Assembly (NCBI GenBank): GCA_035380045.1
Contig: DAOSWM010000009.1
Coordinates: forward strand, 1-64,000
DNA: 64,000 nucleotides
Direction of reading: 5' to 3'
Source: DAOSWM01 sp035380045
GTDB taxonomy: Bacteria; Bacteroidota; Bacteroidia; Bacteroidales; Tenuifilaceae
Shown here: positions 1 through 9,173 of the stretch, piece after piece
Position numbering within the stretch: the first letter of the stretch is position 1
How the letters are laid out: every line of letters begins with the position of its first letter
Translations under genes and position numbers: made by a program
Notes under the pieces: generated by a model
What the model saw: the letters and a program-made list of their open reading frames with translations, nothing else
The model's database searches: none
What the model was told of the DNA's origin: nothing

Positions 1-46
1 CGAACCGTCCCTTCTCCCCTGCTGCGTTCCCCTGCAAAAGCGGGTG

Positions 47-76
47 CAAATATAGAGGGTATTTTTTATTCTGCAA
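47..76 (-). promoter_or_regulatory. Leftward Bacteroidota promoter (TTG-N19-TATATTTG)
   Basis: On the minus strand there is TTG (74-76), a 19-nt spacer and a perfect TATATTTG (47-54), the TAnnTTTG -7 element used by Bacteroidota primary sigma factors. The presumed transcript starts near 40 with CACCCGC and runs off the left edge. A strong promoter followed by a GC-rich leader resembles stable-RNA promoters of this phylum, but the transcribed gene is outside the window, so that is inference. Confidence 0.6.
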
Positions 77-209
77 TACCTTTTCTGTTTTTTTTTATAC
101 TTTTTTTAATATATTTCTTATGAGTCTCATTTTCATGGTGTTTCAAAGATAGGGTAAGCCAATTTTTTATAAAAACAGTTAAAAAGGAGTAACAAAATAT
201 AATTAACTT

Positions 210-217
210 TACCTTTG
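210..217 (+). promoter_or_regulatory. -7 element TACCTTTG ahead of the mannosyltransferase operon
   Basis: A perfect TAnnTTTG lies 52 nt before the start codon at 270. I see no clear TTG -33 element at the right distance. It would drive the three-gene run from 270 to 2888. Confidence 0.5.
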
Positions 218-269
218 TTGAAGTTGTAACAATACCTTATAATATAAGTAACATTTTATTTGCTATTTA

Positions 270-1028
270 ATGACTGATAATGAAAAACTTGTAATAATTC
301 CTACTTATAACGAGAAGGATAATATTGAAAAGATTTGCCGAAAAGTGTTTTCGCTAGAAGGTGATTTTCATATACTTATTATTGACGACGGTTCACCTGA
401 TGGGACTGCGACTATTGTAAAGAATCTACAAACTGAATTTGCAAAAGAACTCCATTTAGTTGAGCGTTCAGGGAAACTTGGACTAGGGACTGCCTATATA
501 CGTGGTTTTGAATGGGCCTTAGATAATGGGTTCGAGTACGTTTTTGAGATGGATGCTGATTTTTCGCATAACCCTGAAGATTTACCAAGGCTCTACCAAT
601 CGTGTGCTAACGGAGCAGATGTAACCATAGGGTCAAGATATATTTGTGGAGTAAATGTAGTTAACTGGCCAATGGGTCGTGTACTAATGTCGTACTTTGC
701 ATCGATGTACGTGCGGCTGGTTACAGGAATGAAAATAATGGATACCACCGCTGGGTTTAAGTGTTACAAAAGAAGGGTGCTTGAATCTATTGATTTTGAG
801 AAGATAAGATTGAAAGGTTATGGTTTCCAGATTGAAATGAAATTCACCGCATGGAAACTTGGGTTTAAAATTGATGAGATCCCCATTGTATTCACAGAAC
901 GGAGGGAAGGTACATCGAAAATGAGCGGTGGAATTTTTAGCGAAGCTATGTGGGGTGTTATTTCGATGAAAATATCGAGCTGGTTTAAGAAGCCCAAACG
1001 AAGAGTTTACGAACCTTCCCTAAACTAA
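270..1028 (+). CDS. Polyprenol monophosphomannose synthase (GT2 family, Dpm1-like)
   Basis: This family transfers a sugar, usually mannose from GDP-mannose, to a polyprenyl phosphate on the cytoplasmic face of the inner membrane, giving a lipid-linked donor for later glycosylation. The 252-aa protein is one GT-A domain. It has VIIPTYNEKDNI at residues 8-19, the IDDGSPDGT nucleotide-sugar motif near residue 40, the acidic metal motif EMDADFSHNPEDL near residue 92 and GSRY near residue 122. A GYGFQIEM segment typical of the family lies in the C-terminal third. It lacks the C-terminal membrane helices of the longer bacterial variants, so it is probably peripheral. Dihydroorotase begins 7 nt after its stop, indicating co-transcription. 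The family is clear; the sugar and the acceptor are inferred. Confidence 0.88.
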   Translation: MTDNEKLVIIPTYNEKDNIEKICRKVFSLEGDFHILIIDDGSPDGTATIVKNLQTEFAKELHLVERSGKLGLGTAYIRGFEWALDNGFEYVFEMDADFSHNPEDLPRLYQSCANGADVTIGSRYICGVNVVNWPMGRVLMSYFASMYVRLVTGMKIMDTTAGFKCYKRRVLESIDFEKIRLKGYGFQIEMKFTAWKLGFKIDEIPIVFTERREGTSKMSGGIFSEAMWGVISMKISSWFKKPKRRVYEPSLN

Positions 1029-1035
1029 TAAGGAG

Positions 1036-2376
1036 ATGAGCACTATTCTGATAAAAGGAGCCACAATAATTAATGAAGGGAAAACTTTTCAGGGTAGCGT
1101 TCTGATTAAGGATCGTTATATTGAGAAAGTATCAGCATCAAATGATATCAGCATAAAAGCTGATGTTAAAATTGATGCAACCGGGAAACTTCTAATTCCG
1201 GGAGTGATTGATGACCAGGTTCACTTTCGGGAACCAGGACTTACACACAAAGGTGATATCTACTCGGAATCGAAAGCGGCAGTTGCCGGAGGTGTAACAT
1301 CGTTTATGGAAATGCCGAACACCAATCCTCAAACTGTATCGAGAGAAGAGCTGGACAAGAAATTTGCTGTAGCAAAGGAAGAATCACTAGCAAACTACTC
1401 ATTCTACTTTGGCGCAACAAACGACAATATTGAGGAAATTGCAAATGTTGATCCCAGAAGAGTTGCCGGAATAAAAGTTTTTATGGGCTCATCAACCGGG
1501 AATATGCTGGTTGACAAACCAGAGTCACTTAGTTCGATTTTCAAACTCTCGCCTACCCTTATTGCTACTCACTGCGAAGACGAGGAAACCATAAAAGCAA
1601 ATACTATATATTATAATAAGGTATACGGCGATAATATTCCTTTTCATTTGCATCCGCAGATAAGAAGTGCAGAAGCGTGCTACCTAAGCAGTTCGCTTGC
1701 TGTTAAGTTGGCAAAGGAGAACAATTCCAGACTCCATATTCTTCATTTATCAACAGCTAGGGAGCTAGAACTTTTAAGAAATGATATTCCCCTACAGGAA
1801 AAAAGAATTACGGGAGAAGTTTGCGTTCATCACCTTTGGTTCACCGATAAAGACTACGAAAAGTTTGGCTGGCGAATAAAGTGGAATCCGGCAATCAAAA
1901 CCGAAAACGACAGGCTTGCACTAAGAGCCGGAATAGTCAGCGATAAGCTTGATGTAGTTGCAACCGACCATGCGCCGCATACTCTCAACGAGAAGGAAAA
2001 CCTGTACATGAAATGCCCATCGGGAGGGCCGTTGGTTCAACATTCGCTGGTTGCAATGCTGGAACTTGTTAAGAAAGGGGTCTTTACCCTTGAAACTGTA
2101 GTTGAAAAGATGTGCCATAATCCGGCAATCCTGTTCTCGATTGAAAAGCGAGGTTTTATTCGTGAAGGATACTACGCTGACATTGCACTGGTTGATTTAC
2201 AAGAAACATGGGAGGTTAAACCAGAGAATATTCTGTATAAATGCGGCTGGTCGCCCTTTGAGAATGAAAAGTTTAGCGCAAAGGTTACGCATACCTTTAT
2301 AAACGGTAGGTTGGTTTATGAGAACGGCAAGTTTAATGAATCGGTGAAGGGAGAATCGTTGTGTTTTAACAAATAA
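1036..2376 (+). CDS. pyrC: Dihydroorotase
   Basis: It interconverts carbamoyl-aspartate and dihydroorotate, the third step of de novo pyrimidine synthesis, in the cytosol. At 446 aa it is the length of the class I, PyrC/allantoinase-like amidohydrolases. Visible landmarks are DDQVHFREPG (59-68), a lysine in KVFMGSSTGN (Lys147, the likely carboxylated bridging lysine), ATHCEDEE (His179), HILHLST (His237) and ATDHAPH (Asp311, catalytic base). The first histidine of the usual HxH metal motif is replaced by Gln61. My recollection is that DDQVHFREPG recurs in this phylum, which would make it a lineage trait and not a defect. It is in an operon with the upstream mannosyltransferase and the downstream lipoprotein. 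Confidence 0.92.
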   Translation: MSTILIKGATIINEGKTFQGSVLIKDRYIEKVSASNDISIKADVKIDATGKLLIPGVIDDQVHFREPGLTHKGDIYSESKAAVAGGVTSFMEMPNTNPQTVSREELDKKFAVAKEESLANYSFYFGATNDNIEEIANVDPRRVAGIKVFMGSSTGNMLVDKPESLSSIFKLSPTLIATHCEDEETIKANTIYYNKVYGDNIPFHLHPQIRSAEACYLSSSLAVKLAKENNSRLHILHLSTARELELLRNDIPLQEKRITGEVCVHHLWFTDKDYEKFGWRIKWNPAIKTENDRLALRAGIVSDKLDVVATDHAPHTLNEKENLYMKCPSGGPLVQHSLVAMLELVKKGVFTLETVVEKMCHNPAILFSIEKRGFIREGYYADIALVDLQETWEVKPENILYKCGWSPFENEKFSAKVTHTFINGRLVYENGKFNESVKGESLCFNK

Positions 2377-2390
2377 CTAAACCAAACCTA

Positions 2391-2888
2391 ATGAAACCGT
2401 ACTTACCTCTTTTATTTGCTTGCATTCTAATTCTTTCCTTTTCATGCTCAAACGAAAAGGTTGAGAAAAAAAGGGACGGTAGATTTATAATCCCCGACAA
2501 ATCGACAGTAATTGCCGATACCATTACTGTTGATGTTACGCTTCGCGCAATGGATACAACCAGTATTTGGGATGTGGAACAGCATAAGTACATAAACCAA
2601 AGATTACTAGTTGATTATATATTCGACGGGATTTACAATGAAAAATTTAGTGCATTCGATTTTTTTACCGGCGAAGAGTTGTCGAAGTTCGATGTTGAAA
2701 AGGTTGAGAAAGAAGAAGGTTTCAACAGGGATAAAGTAACAAAAATTCAATTCAAGGAGTTCTGGTATATCGATTCAACCGGAGTTTTGCAAAAGCAAAT
2801 TCTAAGCTATACGCTTGGGCTTGAAAAGACCAGCGAGAAGGGAACTCCGCTAGGGCACAAAGCTCTATTCACGGTTAACCCCAACTAG
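2391..2888 (+). CDS. Lipoprotein of unknown function
   Basis: This is a 165-aa protein. A hydrophobic N-terminus ends in the lipobox LSFSCSN (Cys19), so it should be lipidated and carried to the outer or inner membrane. The mature part is hydrophilic and beta-rich in appearance, with one aromatic stretch (KEFWYIDSTG) and a C-terminal LGHKALFTV. I recognise no family. It starts 14 nt after pyrC and ends 5 nt from the stop of the convergent aspartokinase gene. Membership in the mannosyltransferase-pyrC transcription unit is likely, but it gives no functional clue because its two partners are unrelated. Confidence 0.75.
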   Translation: MKPYLPLLFACILILSFSCSNEKVEKKRDGRFIIPDKSTVIADTITVDVTLRAMDTTSIWDVEQHKYINQRLLVDYIFDGIYNEKFSAFDFFTGEELSKFDVEKVEKEEGFNRDKVTKIQFKEFWYIDSTGVLQKQILSYTLGLEKTSEKGTPLGHKALFTVNPN

Positions 2889-2893
2889 CATAT

Positions 2894-4162
2894 CTAGCTG
2901 CTTGTTATAAATCGGGCTGTACTGCGCGTTTTCTGCTCAAGGAAAACCGACTTTCCGCTGAGTAGCTCATCGACCTTCTCTTTTGTATAATGCCTAACCG
3001 TAAGCAAGTTGAGGTTTTTATTGTAACGAACAGAGTACTCGTTTCGTAGCTCGTTAATTGCGCCGGGGAGAAAGTGCTCCTCGTTATCGACGCAAATTGA
3101 GAAGCTGATGGCTGAGTTTTGAACCAGATTTGCCTTTACTCTGTGCTTAAATAGCACCGCAAATATTTTGCTCAAACAATCCTCAATAACAAACGAAAAA
3201 TCCTTTGGGGTAAGCGAAATGAGAACCTGGTTTTGCTTTAAAATAACTATTGGAGGGAATTCAATTCTTCCTTCAGCTTCAATAATTTTGGTTCCAACTC
3301 CATCGGGATTTACGAATGATTTTACGAGTAACGGAATTTTCTTGTTCTGTAAGGGTTTTATGGTTTTTGGGTGGATTATCTGCGCACCGCAGTAGGCAAG
3401 CTCAATGGCTTCCTTAAACGTAACCGTATCTAACCGAACAGTGTTACTGAAAATTTTGGGATCGGCATTGAGAACTCCCTCAACATCCTTCCATATTGTA
3501 ACATCCTCAGCATCGAGCAGATTTGCCAGAATGGCTGCGGTGTAGTCTGACCCTTCACGACCAAGGGTTGTGGTTTTGCCATCGTTTGTGCCGGCAATAA
3601 ATCCCTGCGTGATACAGATAGAATTTTCACCAAATGTTAAGTGTTTGCTACAAAGCTTTGTTGATTCCTCGAAGTTGATATTCCCCTCACGGTAGTTTGA
3701 ATCGGAGCGAAGAACTTCACGAACATCAACCCAATCATTTTCTACTCCAACGGAGTTGAGAAATTCTGAAATTATCAGGGTAGAGAGAATCTCTCCGTAG
3801 CTAACCAGCTGATCGTAGCAGTAGTTGTACTCCATCAATTTATTGGTTTCCAAAAACTCCTGCATACCGGTAAAGGTGAATCTCAGTTTTTGAAAAACTG
3901 GATGCTCAGTATTGTTAAATAAACTGTTGGCAATATCGTAATGGAACTTTTTTATCTCCGAGAATTCATTTACGGCAGCTTCGGTTCCAGCAATGTAACC
4001 TGAAAGCATTCGCTCCAGCGCATTAGTGGTTTTTCCCATGGCCGAAATTACCACAATAAGTTTACTAGCATTCCCTTCCAGAATTTTAGCGATATTTCTT
4101 ACCCCCTCAGCCGATTTTACCGATGCGCCTCCAAATTTGAATACTTTTACTGAACTAGCCAT
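2894..4162 (-). CDS. lysC: Aspartate kinase, monofunctional
   Basis: It phosphorylates aspartate to aspartyl-phosphate, the first step toward lysine/diaminopimelate, threonine and methionine. The 422-aa protein has an amino-acid-kinase domain (about 1-280) with KFGGASVKSAEGVRN at 8-22 (the usual KFGGTSV with Ala for Thr) and GFIAGTNDGKTTTLGREGSD near residue 190. IWKDVEGVLNADP follows near residue 220. The last 120 residues match the position of the paired ACT-type regulatory domains, so feedback control by an end-product amino acid is expected. There is no homoserine dehydrogenase fusion. It is a single-gene unit with its own well-formed promoter and supplies the DAP used by MurE in this window. 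Confidence 0.92.
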   Translation of the reverse strand: MASSVKVFKFGGASVKSAEGVRNIAKILEGNASKLIVVISAMGKTTNALERMLSGYIAGTEAAVNEFSEIKKFHYDIANSLFNNTEHPVFQKLRFTFTGMQEFLETNKLMEYNYCYDQLVSYGEILSTLIISEFLNSVGVENDWVDVREVLRSDSNYREGNINFEESTKLCSKHLTFGENSICITQGFIAGTNDGKTTTLGREGSDYTAAILANLLDAEDVTIWKDVEGVLNADPKIFSNTVRLDTVTFKEAIELAYCGAQIIHPKTIKPLQNKKIPLLVKSFVNPDGVGTKIIEAEGRIEFPPIVILKQNQVLISLTPKDFSFVIEDCLSKIFAVLFKHRVKANLVQNSAISFSICVDNEEHFLPGAINELRNEYSVRYNKNLNLLTVRHYTKEKVDELLSGKSVFLEQKTRSTARFITSS

Positions 4163-4199
4163 ATTAAATCCTGATATTATGTTCTCAAAAATCCGAAGT

Positions 4200-4230
4200 C
4201 AAAAGTATGTAATAAACCTTTTACTTTCAA
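4200..4230 (-). promoter_or_regulatory. Promoter of aspartate kinase
   Basis: Reading the minus strand, TTG (4228-4230), a 20-nt spacer and TACTTTTG (4200-4207) match the Bacteroidota consensus at both elements and in spacing. The predicted transcript starts about 30 nt upstream of the ATG at 4162. Confidence 0.7.
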
Positions 4231-4314
4231 GAAAAAAACGCATTGTGAATTTACTTTTGGTGCAAAAAATGATTATTTCGCAAACGTTTTAACACTGGAA
4301 AATATGTAAGATTT

Positions 4315-4347
4315 TTTGTTTGCTTTAAACAAAAAGAGCTAACTTTA
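4315..4347 (+). promoter_or_regulatory. Probable promoter of fructose-1,6-bisphosphatase
   Basis: TTTG (4315-4318), a 21-nt spacer and TAACTTTA (4340-4347, one mismatch to TAnnTTTG) lie about 30 nt before the start at 4379. Confidence 0.45.
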
Positions 4348-4378
4348 ACAGGATTTAAAACCCATTCAACTAATTGCC

Positions 4379-5392
4379 ATGACAGGTTACACCATAAAAA
4401 CCCTTACACAGTTCATTATTGAGCGTCAGGCCGATTTTCCTTACGCAACCGGTGAGTTTTCTCGTCTTCTTTACCACATCGGCGTTGCCGCAAAGGTTGT
4501 AAACAAGAAGATTAACAAGGCCGGGCTTGTTGATATTCTTGGACTTGCCGGAGATGTAAATGTTCAGGGCGAAGAGCAAAAAAAGCTGGATGTTTTTGCC
4601 AACTGGCGCTTTATTCAGTCAATAAAATCATCGGGGCAGTGCTGTGGAGTTGCCTCGGAGGAGGATCAGGAGATTATCACATTTGACGATGACCTATCGG
4701 TTGATGGCAATTATATTGTTTGCATGGATCCTCTGGATGGTTCCTCGAACATTGAGGTTAACGTATCTATTGGTACCATTTTTAGCATTTACCGTCGAAT
4801 TAGTCCCCGAGGGACGAAAGCCGTTCTTGAAGATTTCCTGCAGGAGGGGTCAAAACAGGTTGCCGCCGGATACATAATTTACGGTTCATCAACCATGATG
4901 GTTTACACTACAGGAAGAGGAGTGTATGGGTTTACCCTCGATCCATCCATAGGGGAGTTCTGTCTATCGAACTACAACATTGTGATGCCTCAGGATGGAT
5001 ATATCTACTCGCTTAACGAGGGGAATCTGAACAAGATGCCTAAGGGGATTCAGAACTACGTGAAACACTGTCAGGAAGATGACAAAGCAACAAAACGTCC
5101 ATACTCAGCACGCTACATAGGTTCATTGGTTTCCGATTTTCACCGCAACTTACTAAAGGGAGGTATTTTTATATATCCACAAACAGGTGCCGCACCAAAT
5201 GGGAAATTACGGCTAACCTATGAGTGCAACCCTATTGCTTACCTAGCTGAAAATTCAGGAGGTAAAGCCTCAGATGGTACTCAACGAATTCTTGATATTA
5301 AGCCACAAACACTTCATCAACGAGTTCCATTTATAGTTGGGTCAAAAAACATGGTTGAAAAAGCAGAGGAGTTTATCTCAAAAAGCAAGTAG
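4379..5392 (+). CDS. fbp: Fructose-1,6-bisphosphatase, class I
   Basis: It hydrolyses fructose 1,6-bisphosphate to fructose 6-phosphate, the irreversible step of gluconeogenesis, in the cytosol. The 337-aa length and the motifs are those of class I enzymes. An acidic metal site is at EEDQE near residue 98, the phosphatase signature MDPLDGSSNIEVNVSIGT lies near residue 117, and GGIFIYPQTG leads into YECNPIAYLAENSGG in the substrate-binding C-terminal third. It stands alone between divergent aspartokinase and the convergent MFS gene, 16 nt from the latter's stop. Confidence 0.95.
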   Translation: MTGYTIKTLTQFIIERQADFPYATGEFSRLLYHIGVAAKVVNKKINKAGLVDILGLAGDVNVQGEEQKKLDVFANWRFIQSIKSSGQCCGVASEEDQEIITFDDDLSVDGNYIVCMDPLDGSSNIEVNVSIGTIFSIYRRISPRGTKAVLEDFLQEGSKQVAAGYIIYGSSTMMVYTTGRGVYGFTLDPSIGEFCLSNYNIVMPQDGYIYSLNEGNLNKMPKGIQNYVKHCQEDDKATKRPYSARYIGSLVSDFHRNLLKGGIFIYPQTGAAPNGKLRLTYECNPIAYLAENSGGKASDGTQRILDIKPQTLHQRVPFIVGSKNMVEKAEEFISKSK

Positions 5393-5408
5393 ATTTCAAA
5401 CTGAATTT

Positions 5409-6791
5409 TTAGCCTTCCCTCTTTACTTTTCCTCGGTAGTAGGAGAAATAAATTCCTATTGAGCTAATTAGCGCGAAGCATAAGAATCCCCACTTTATCA
5501 TTTTCTGAAAAATATGGCTTGGAACCATATCTACAGTTTGCTTCCCAAAAAGAACCGCAAAAAATAGCGTTGCAATGGTCATGCTAACAATCTGGCCAAT
5601 AACCCTCATTGTAGCTGCCGATCCCGATGCCAACCCGTACTGTGTTTTACTCACCGAACTCATAATTGTATTCATATTTGGCGATGAGAAAAGAGCGAAC
5701 CCAAGTCCAACCCAAATTAGCTGAATAACAATTTGCAAAATTGAAGTTGATGCGGAAACAAACGCGAACGAAGCCAAACCGATTGTACACATTATCATTC
5801 CGAGAGTTGTAAGATATCGTGGTTGAACGCTATCGGACATCCGACCGGCAACGGGCGAAAAAATTGCCATTGTTATGGGTTGCGCAATCAGAATACTTCC
5901 GGCAGACTGAGGCGATAATCCTAAAATTTTTTGAAGAAACAGGCTGAGCAGAAATACAATGGCAAACGTTGCGCTGTAGTTGATTAGCGCAGCTAAATTC
6001 GAGAATGCAAACAATCGATTCTGAGTAAAAAGTTTTGTATTGATAACTGGCAATGATGAGGATTTCTCAAAATTCCAGAAAACAACCAGCGCAATTACGC
6101 CAGCGGCCATCAGCAGCCAACCAAAAAGATCGGGAATATTCGACGATCCGTAAACCAGAGCAAACAAACCCAGAACGTAAAACAGGGTTCCTCTTAAATC
6201 AATTTTTTTTGATTGATCTTCTGCGACACCATCGCTTCCTAAAAATGTAAACGCGATAATTGTTGTTAGTATCCCAAGCACTGAGGAAACATGAAAAATT
6301 GATCTCCATCCTAAGTACTGCGTAATGAAACCTCCCACAAACGGGCCAAAAGCAAGACCGAGGTAAACAGCTGAAACAGAAATTCCCAAAACTCGCCCCC
6401 GGTGCTGAGGAAGAAATGCAGAAACCAGAATTGCCGGTCCAGTTGTGCTGGTAAACGCAGCACCAATCCCTTGTAAAAAACGAAGGATAATTAGCAAGAT
6501 TCCATGATTTACAAACCCGCAGAGCAATGATGCAAACGTAAAAATCAACACACCAATCTTAAAGATCCGCCTCACTCCCACCATATCGCCCCAGCGACCA
6601 ACCGGAAGCAGAAAAATTGCTGTTGCCAGCAAAAACGAAGTTACCACCCAGCTAAGCTTGATTGCATCGAGCCCAAAACTTTTCTCAATGGCAGGCAGGG
6701 CAATATTCACCGATGAAATCAGGAAAGTTCCCATGAACGAAGTTGCGGCAACAATGGCAACGATTGATACTTGTGTTCTTGTCCAATTCAT
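5409..6791 (-). CDS. MFS transporter, drug/H+ antiporter type (EmrB/QacA-like)
   Basis: This is a 460-aa integral membrane protein with at least twelve hydrophobic segments. The first helices carry the family features SVNIALPAIEKSFGL and the loop GRWGDMVGVRRIF (MFS motif A). A proline/glycine-rich fifth helix (LGLAFGPFVGGFITQYLGWR, motif C) is characteristic of export rather than uptake. I chose the ATG at 6791 because the reading frame upstream of it covers the -7 promoter element at 6823-6830 and gives a poor N-terminus. The substrate cannot be read from sequence. No regulator gene is adjacent, but a short inverted repeat sits over the promoter. Confidence 0.85.
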   Translation of the reverse strand: MNWTRTQVSIVAIVAATSFMGTFLISSVNIALPAIEKSFGLDAIKLSWVVTSFLLATAIFLLPVGRWGDMVGVRRIFKIGVLIFTFASLLCGFVNHGILLIILRFLQGIGAAFTSTTGPAILVSAFLPQHRGRVLGISVSAVYLGLAFGPFVGGFITQYLGWRSIFHVSSVLGILTTIIAFTFLGSDGVAEDQSKKIDLRGTLFYVLGLFALVYGSSNIPDLFGWLLMAAGVIALVVFWNFEKSSSLPVINTKLFTQNRLFAFSNLAALINYSATFAIVFLLSLFLQKILGLSPQSAGSILIAQPITMAIFSPVAGRMSDSVQPRYLTTLGMIMCTIGLASFAFVSASTSILQIVIQLIWVGLGFALFSSPNMNTIMSSVSKTQYGLASGSAATMRVIGQIVSMTIATLFFAVLFGKQTVDMVPSHIFQKMIKWGFLCFALISSIGIYFSYYRGKVKREG

Positions 6792-6822
6792 AAAAAAAAC
6801 GTATGTGGCATTTTGGGAACAA

Positions 6823-6861
6823 CAAATATATAAACTATTTGCCATCTCCCCGAGAGGAGAT
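6823..6861 (-). promoter_or_regulatory. -7 element and inverted repeat upstream of the MFS gene
   Basis: TATATTTG on the minus strand (forward 6823-6830) is a perfect -7 element. A perfect 6-bp inverted repeat, ATCTCC (6844-6849) and GGAGAT (6856-6861), covers the expected -33 position and could be an operator; no binding protein is known. Confidence 0.4.
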
Positions 6862-7148
6862 ACCTAGGCGAGAAGTATAATTAGGTACGAGTAGCCTCTT
6901 CTTGTTTCCCTCTGGCCATCTGGTGATTGCGTTCGTTATGATAATGCTGAAAGATAATTGAATGTTTTTGGGGGATGATACCGAACTGAATCCTTCAGGT
7001 ACTACGATTTTTTCAAAGTCTATTGTTTAAACTCCTGTATTACTGATTGTTAATTCATGAAGAACATTTATTTTCCCCAGATGAATGATGAGCTGCCAGA
7101 AAAAGATTAAGTTCAACCTAGTATATCACAACAGCTCAGAAAGAAAAA
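6862..7148. other. Intergenic stretch, no gene seen
   Basis: About 290 bp lie between the MFS promoter and the end of the LytTR regulator. All frames are interrupted, and I see no RNA fold, terminator or repeat that I could defend. Confidence 0.5.
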
Positions 7149-7883
7149 TTATTTTTCAAATCCCTTAGATCTAAATGCTTCAAGGAATTTCAATTTATAA
7201 GTTCTTCCGATTGGAATTTGTATTCCTGCAACCTCAATACTATTCACACATATCTTATCAACACGATCCACTGGTACAAGGAACGAACGATGCACCCGAA
7301 CAAACTCACTATCAGGAAGCATCGCCTTAATGGAGTCGAACGTTTGTAATGTAACAATCCTGCCATTGGTAGTCTGTAACGAAAGGTAGTCTTTCATCCC
7401 TTCTATGTACAAAATATCAATCAACTTAACTTTAACTATGTTGTTACCCGTTTTAACGTATATATACTCCCTTGAAAATTTTGGTTTAGCATCCTTCTTT
7501 TCATCTCCCTGTAATCTCTGATTATTTTGAAATATTGAGTAAGCTTTCTCGCAAGCTTTCAGAAACCTTTCGAATTGTATTGGTTTTAACAGGTAATCCG
7601 TTACATTTAATTCATACCCCTTTAACGCGTACTGATCATAAGCTGTTGTTAGTATAACTTGGGGCGGGGATTGTAACGATTCAATAAGTTGTATGCCATT
7701 GAATTCCTTCATTTGAATGTCTAAAAAAATGAGATGAATGTTGTTCTTTTTAATGAAATAAATTGAATCAAGCGCATTGTCAAAGCATTCGATAAGATTA
7801 ATGTATTCGATTTTTCCAGCAAATCGTCTTATCTTGCTTAGCGCAAGCGATTCGTCATCTATTGCAATGCAATTCATCTTCAT
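7149..7883 (-). CDS. LytTR-family response regulator
   Basis: This is a 244-aa DNA-binding regulator. The receiver domain (about 1-120) has acidic residues in AIDDESLAL, the phospho-acceptor aspartate in LIFLDIQMKEFNG and the conserved lysine in LLKPIQFERF. A LytTR DNA-binding domain (about 140-240) starts at REYIYVK and contains DILYIEGMKDY and VRVHRSFLV. The chosen start gives MKMNCIAIDDE; ATG at 7895 is possible and TTG at 7907 is unlikely. It lies 26 nt downstream of its kinase gene. The divergent exported protein at 9174 is the obvious candidate target, by position only. Confidence 0.88.
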   Translation of the reverse strand: MKMNCIAIDDESLALSKIRRFAGKIEYINLIECFDNALDSIYFIKKNNIHLIFLDIQMKEFNGIQLIESLQSPPQVILTTAYDQYALKGYELNVTDYLLKPIQFERFLKACEKAYSIFQNNQRLQGDEKKDAKPKFSREYIYVKTGNNIVKVKLIDILYIEGMKDYLSLQTTNGRIVTLQTFDSIKAMLPDSEFVRVHRSFLVPVDRVDKICVNSIEVAGIQIPIGRTYKLKFLEAFRSKGFEK

Positions 7884-7909
7884 AGGCGGTTCCATAGTAC
7901 TAACCAAAA

Positions 7910-8935
7910 TTACACCTCAACTTTCAAATGTACCCAATACTCTCTACCCTCATTTTTAACTTCAATCCAATATTTTCCTGGATAAATATGCTCAAGCCTT
8001 CTATATAAGTTCCTGTACCCAATACCCGTTGAAGTAGATCTCTGGTCTATCCCTTTGGTTTTGTTTTTTATTGAAAACATGAGCGAACCGTTAATACTTA
8101 TTTCAATTGAAATTACCTGTCCATCTGCTGTCCTGTCTGAATATTTTATGGCATTCTCAACTAGAGGTAGAAAAATCATGGGGGCAATTGATTTACCTGT
8201 GAAATCCCCATTTTTCTTTATGGAAATTGATTCGGAGTCTTTAAAGTTGTAACTAGCAAGTTTCAGGTAGTTTTCAATAAATTTAATTTCTGTATCGAGC
8301 AAAACCCTATCATTACTCATTTCCCCTAACATACTTCTCAATATACTTGAAAGCTGGTAAATTGCGGAGGAGGCTTTTTCCTTATCGATGTATATTAACT
8401 CATCAATATTATTTAGGGTATTAAAGAAAAAATGTGGTGTAATCTGGCTCTTTAGTATCTCAAGCTCATTCTGAAGATTAATATTTTCAATTTTTACCTT
8501 TTCCATCTTAATTGAATGGTATTGCCTAAGGATTTTTACGATTGATGCTAAAGTAATAATGAACGAGGAGGTAACACTTGATTGAAAAAACACCTTGAAA
8601 ACAGAAACCTTCTCACTATTACTACTAGCAGAAAACAACCAGTTACCAACTAGTGTATTTAGAAACAAAAAGAAAATTACAAACAGAACAAAAAGAGTAA
8701 ACTGTATAGATCTTCCTTTTAGTAAAAAGCGAGGAATTAAAATGTAAATGGTTATGTAAACAGCAACAACATCGAAAGGTATATAGTACAAGTTATTAAC
8801 CAGAATATTGTACCAATTTTCATTGCTATATATTGCTGGGAAAAAGGTGTGAAACGAAAGAATAAACACCCAAAACATAAGGTGATTACACAACCGACAC
8901 TCCAACCTAATCGCTCTATTCAGGAAACTTGTCAT
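7910..8935 (-). CDS. LytS-like sensor histidine kinase
   Basis: This is a 341-aa kinase with about four hydrophobic segments in the first 140 residues and no obvious periplasmic sensor domain. A linker helix leads to the His_kinase motif QITPHFFFNTLNN, whose histidine is the phosphorylation site. A compact HATPase_c domain with PLVENAIKYSDR (N box) and TGIGYRNLYRRL (G box) follows. It is paired with the regulator directly downstream. The ATG at 8935 is preferred over the upstream TTG. The signal may be sensed within the membrane; the ligand is unknown. Confidence 0.88.
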   Translation of the reverse strand: MTSFLNRAIRLECRLCNHLMFWVFILSFHTFFPAIYSNENWYNILVNNLYYIPFDVVAVYITIYILIPRFLLKGRSIQFTLFVLFVIFFLFLNTLVGNWLFSASSNSEKVSVFKVFFQSSVTSSFIITLASIVKILRQYHSIKMEKVKIENINLQNELEILKSQITPHFFFNTLNNIDELIYIDKEKASSAIYQLSSILRSMLGEMSNDRVLLDTEIKFIENYLKLASYNFKDSESISIKKNGDFTGKSIAPMIFLPLVENAIKYSDRTADGQVISIEISINGSLMFSIKNKTKGIDQRSTSTGIGYRNLYRRLEHIYPGKYWIEVKNEGREYWVHLKVEV

Positions 8936-9173
8936 ACCAACGACCAAAAGCCTTTAACATGTAAAAATAGTAAAAGCATCTTATCGTACTGGCAATCAAA
9001 AAAAAATAACCGCATGTTTTATACCAAGCTGGCTTTTCAATCGACTATTTACACAGGTAGATTTTTTGCTAACGGCTGTCGAATCATCTGATATAAAATA
9101 AAATCAATGCTTAAATTGTACGTACATATTAAAAGCATACAAGGTAAATTTTCACGAAAAAATATTTCAAAAC

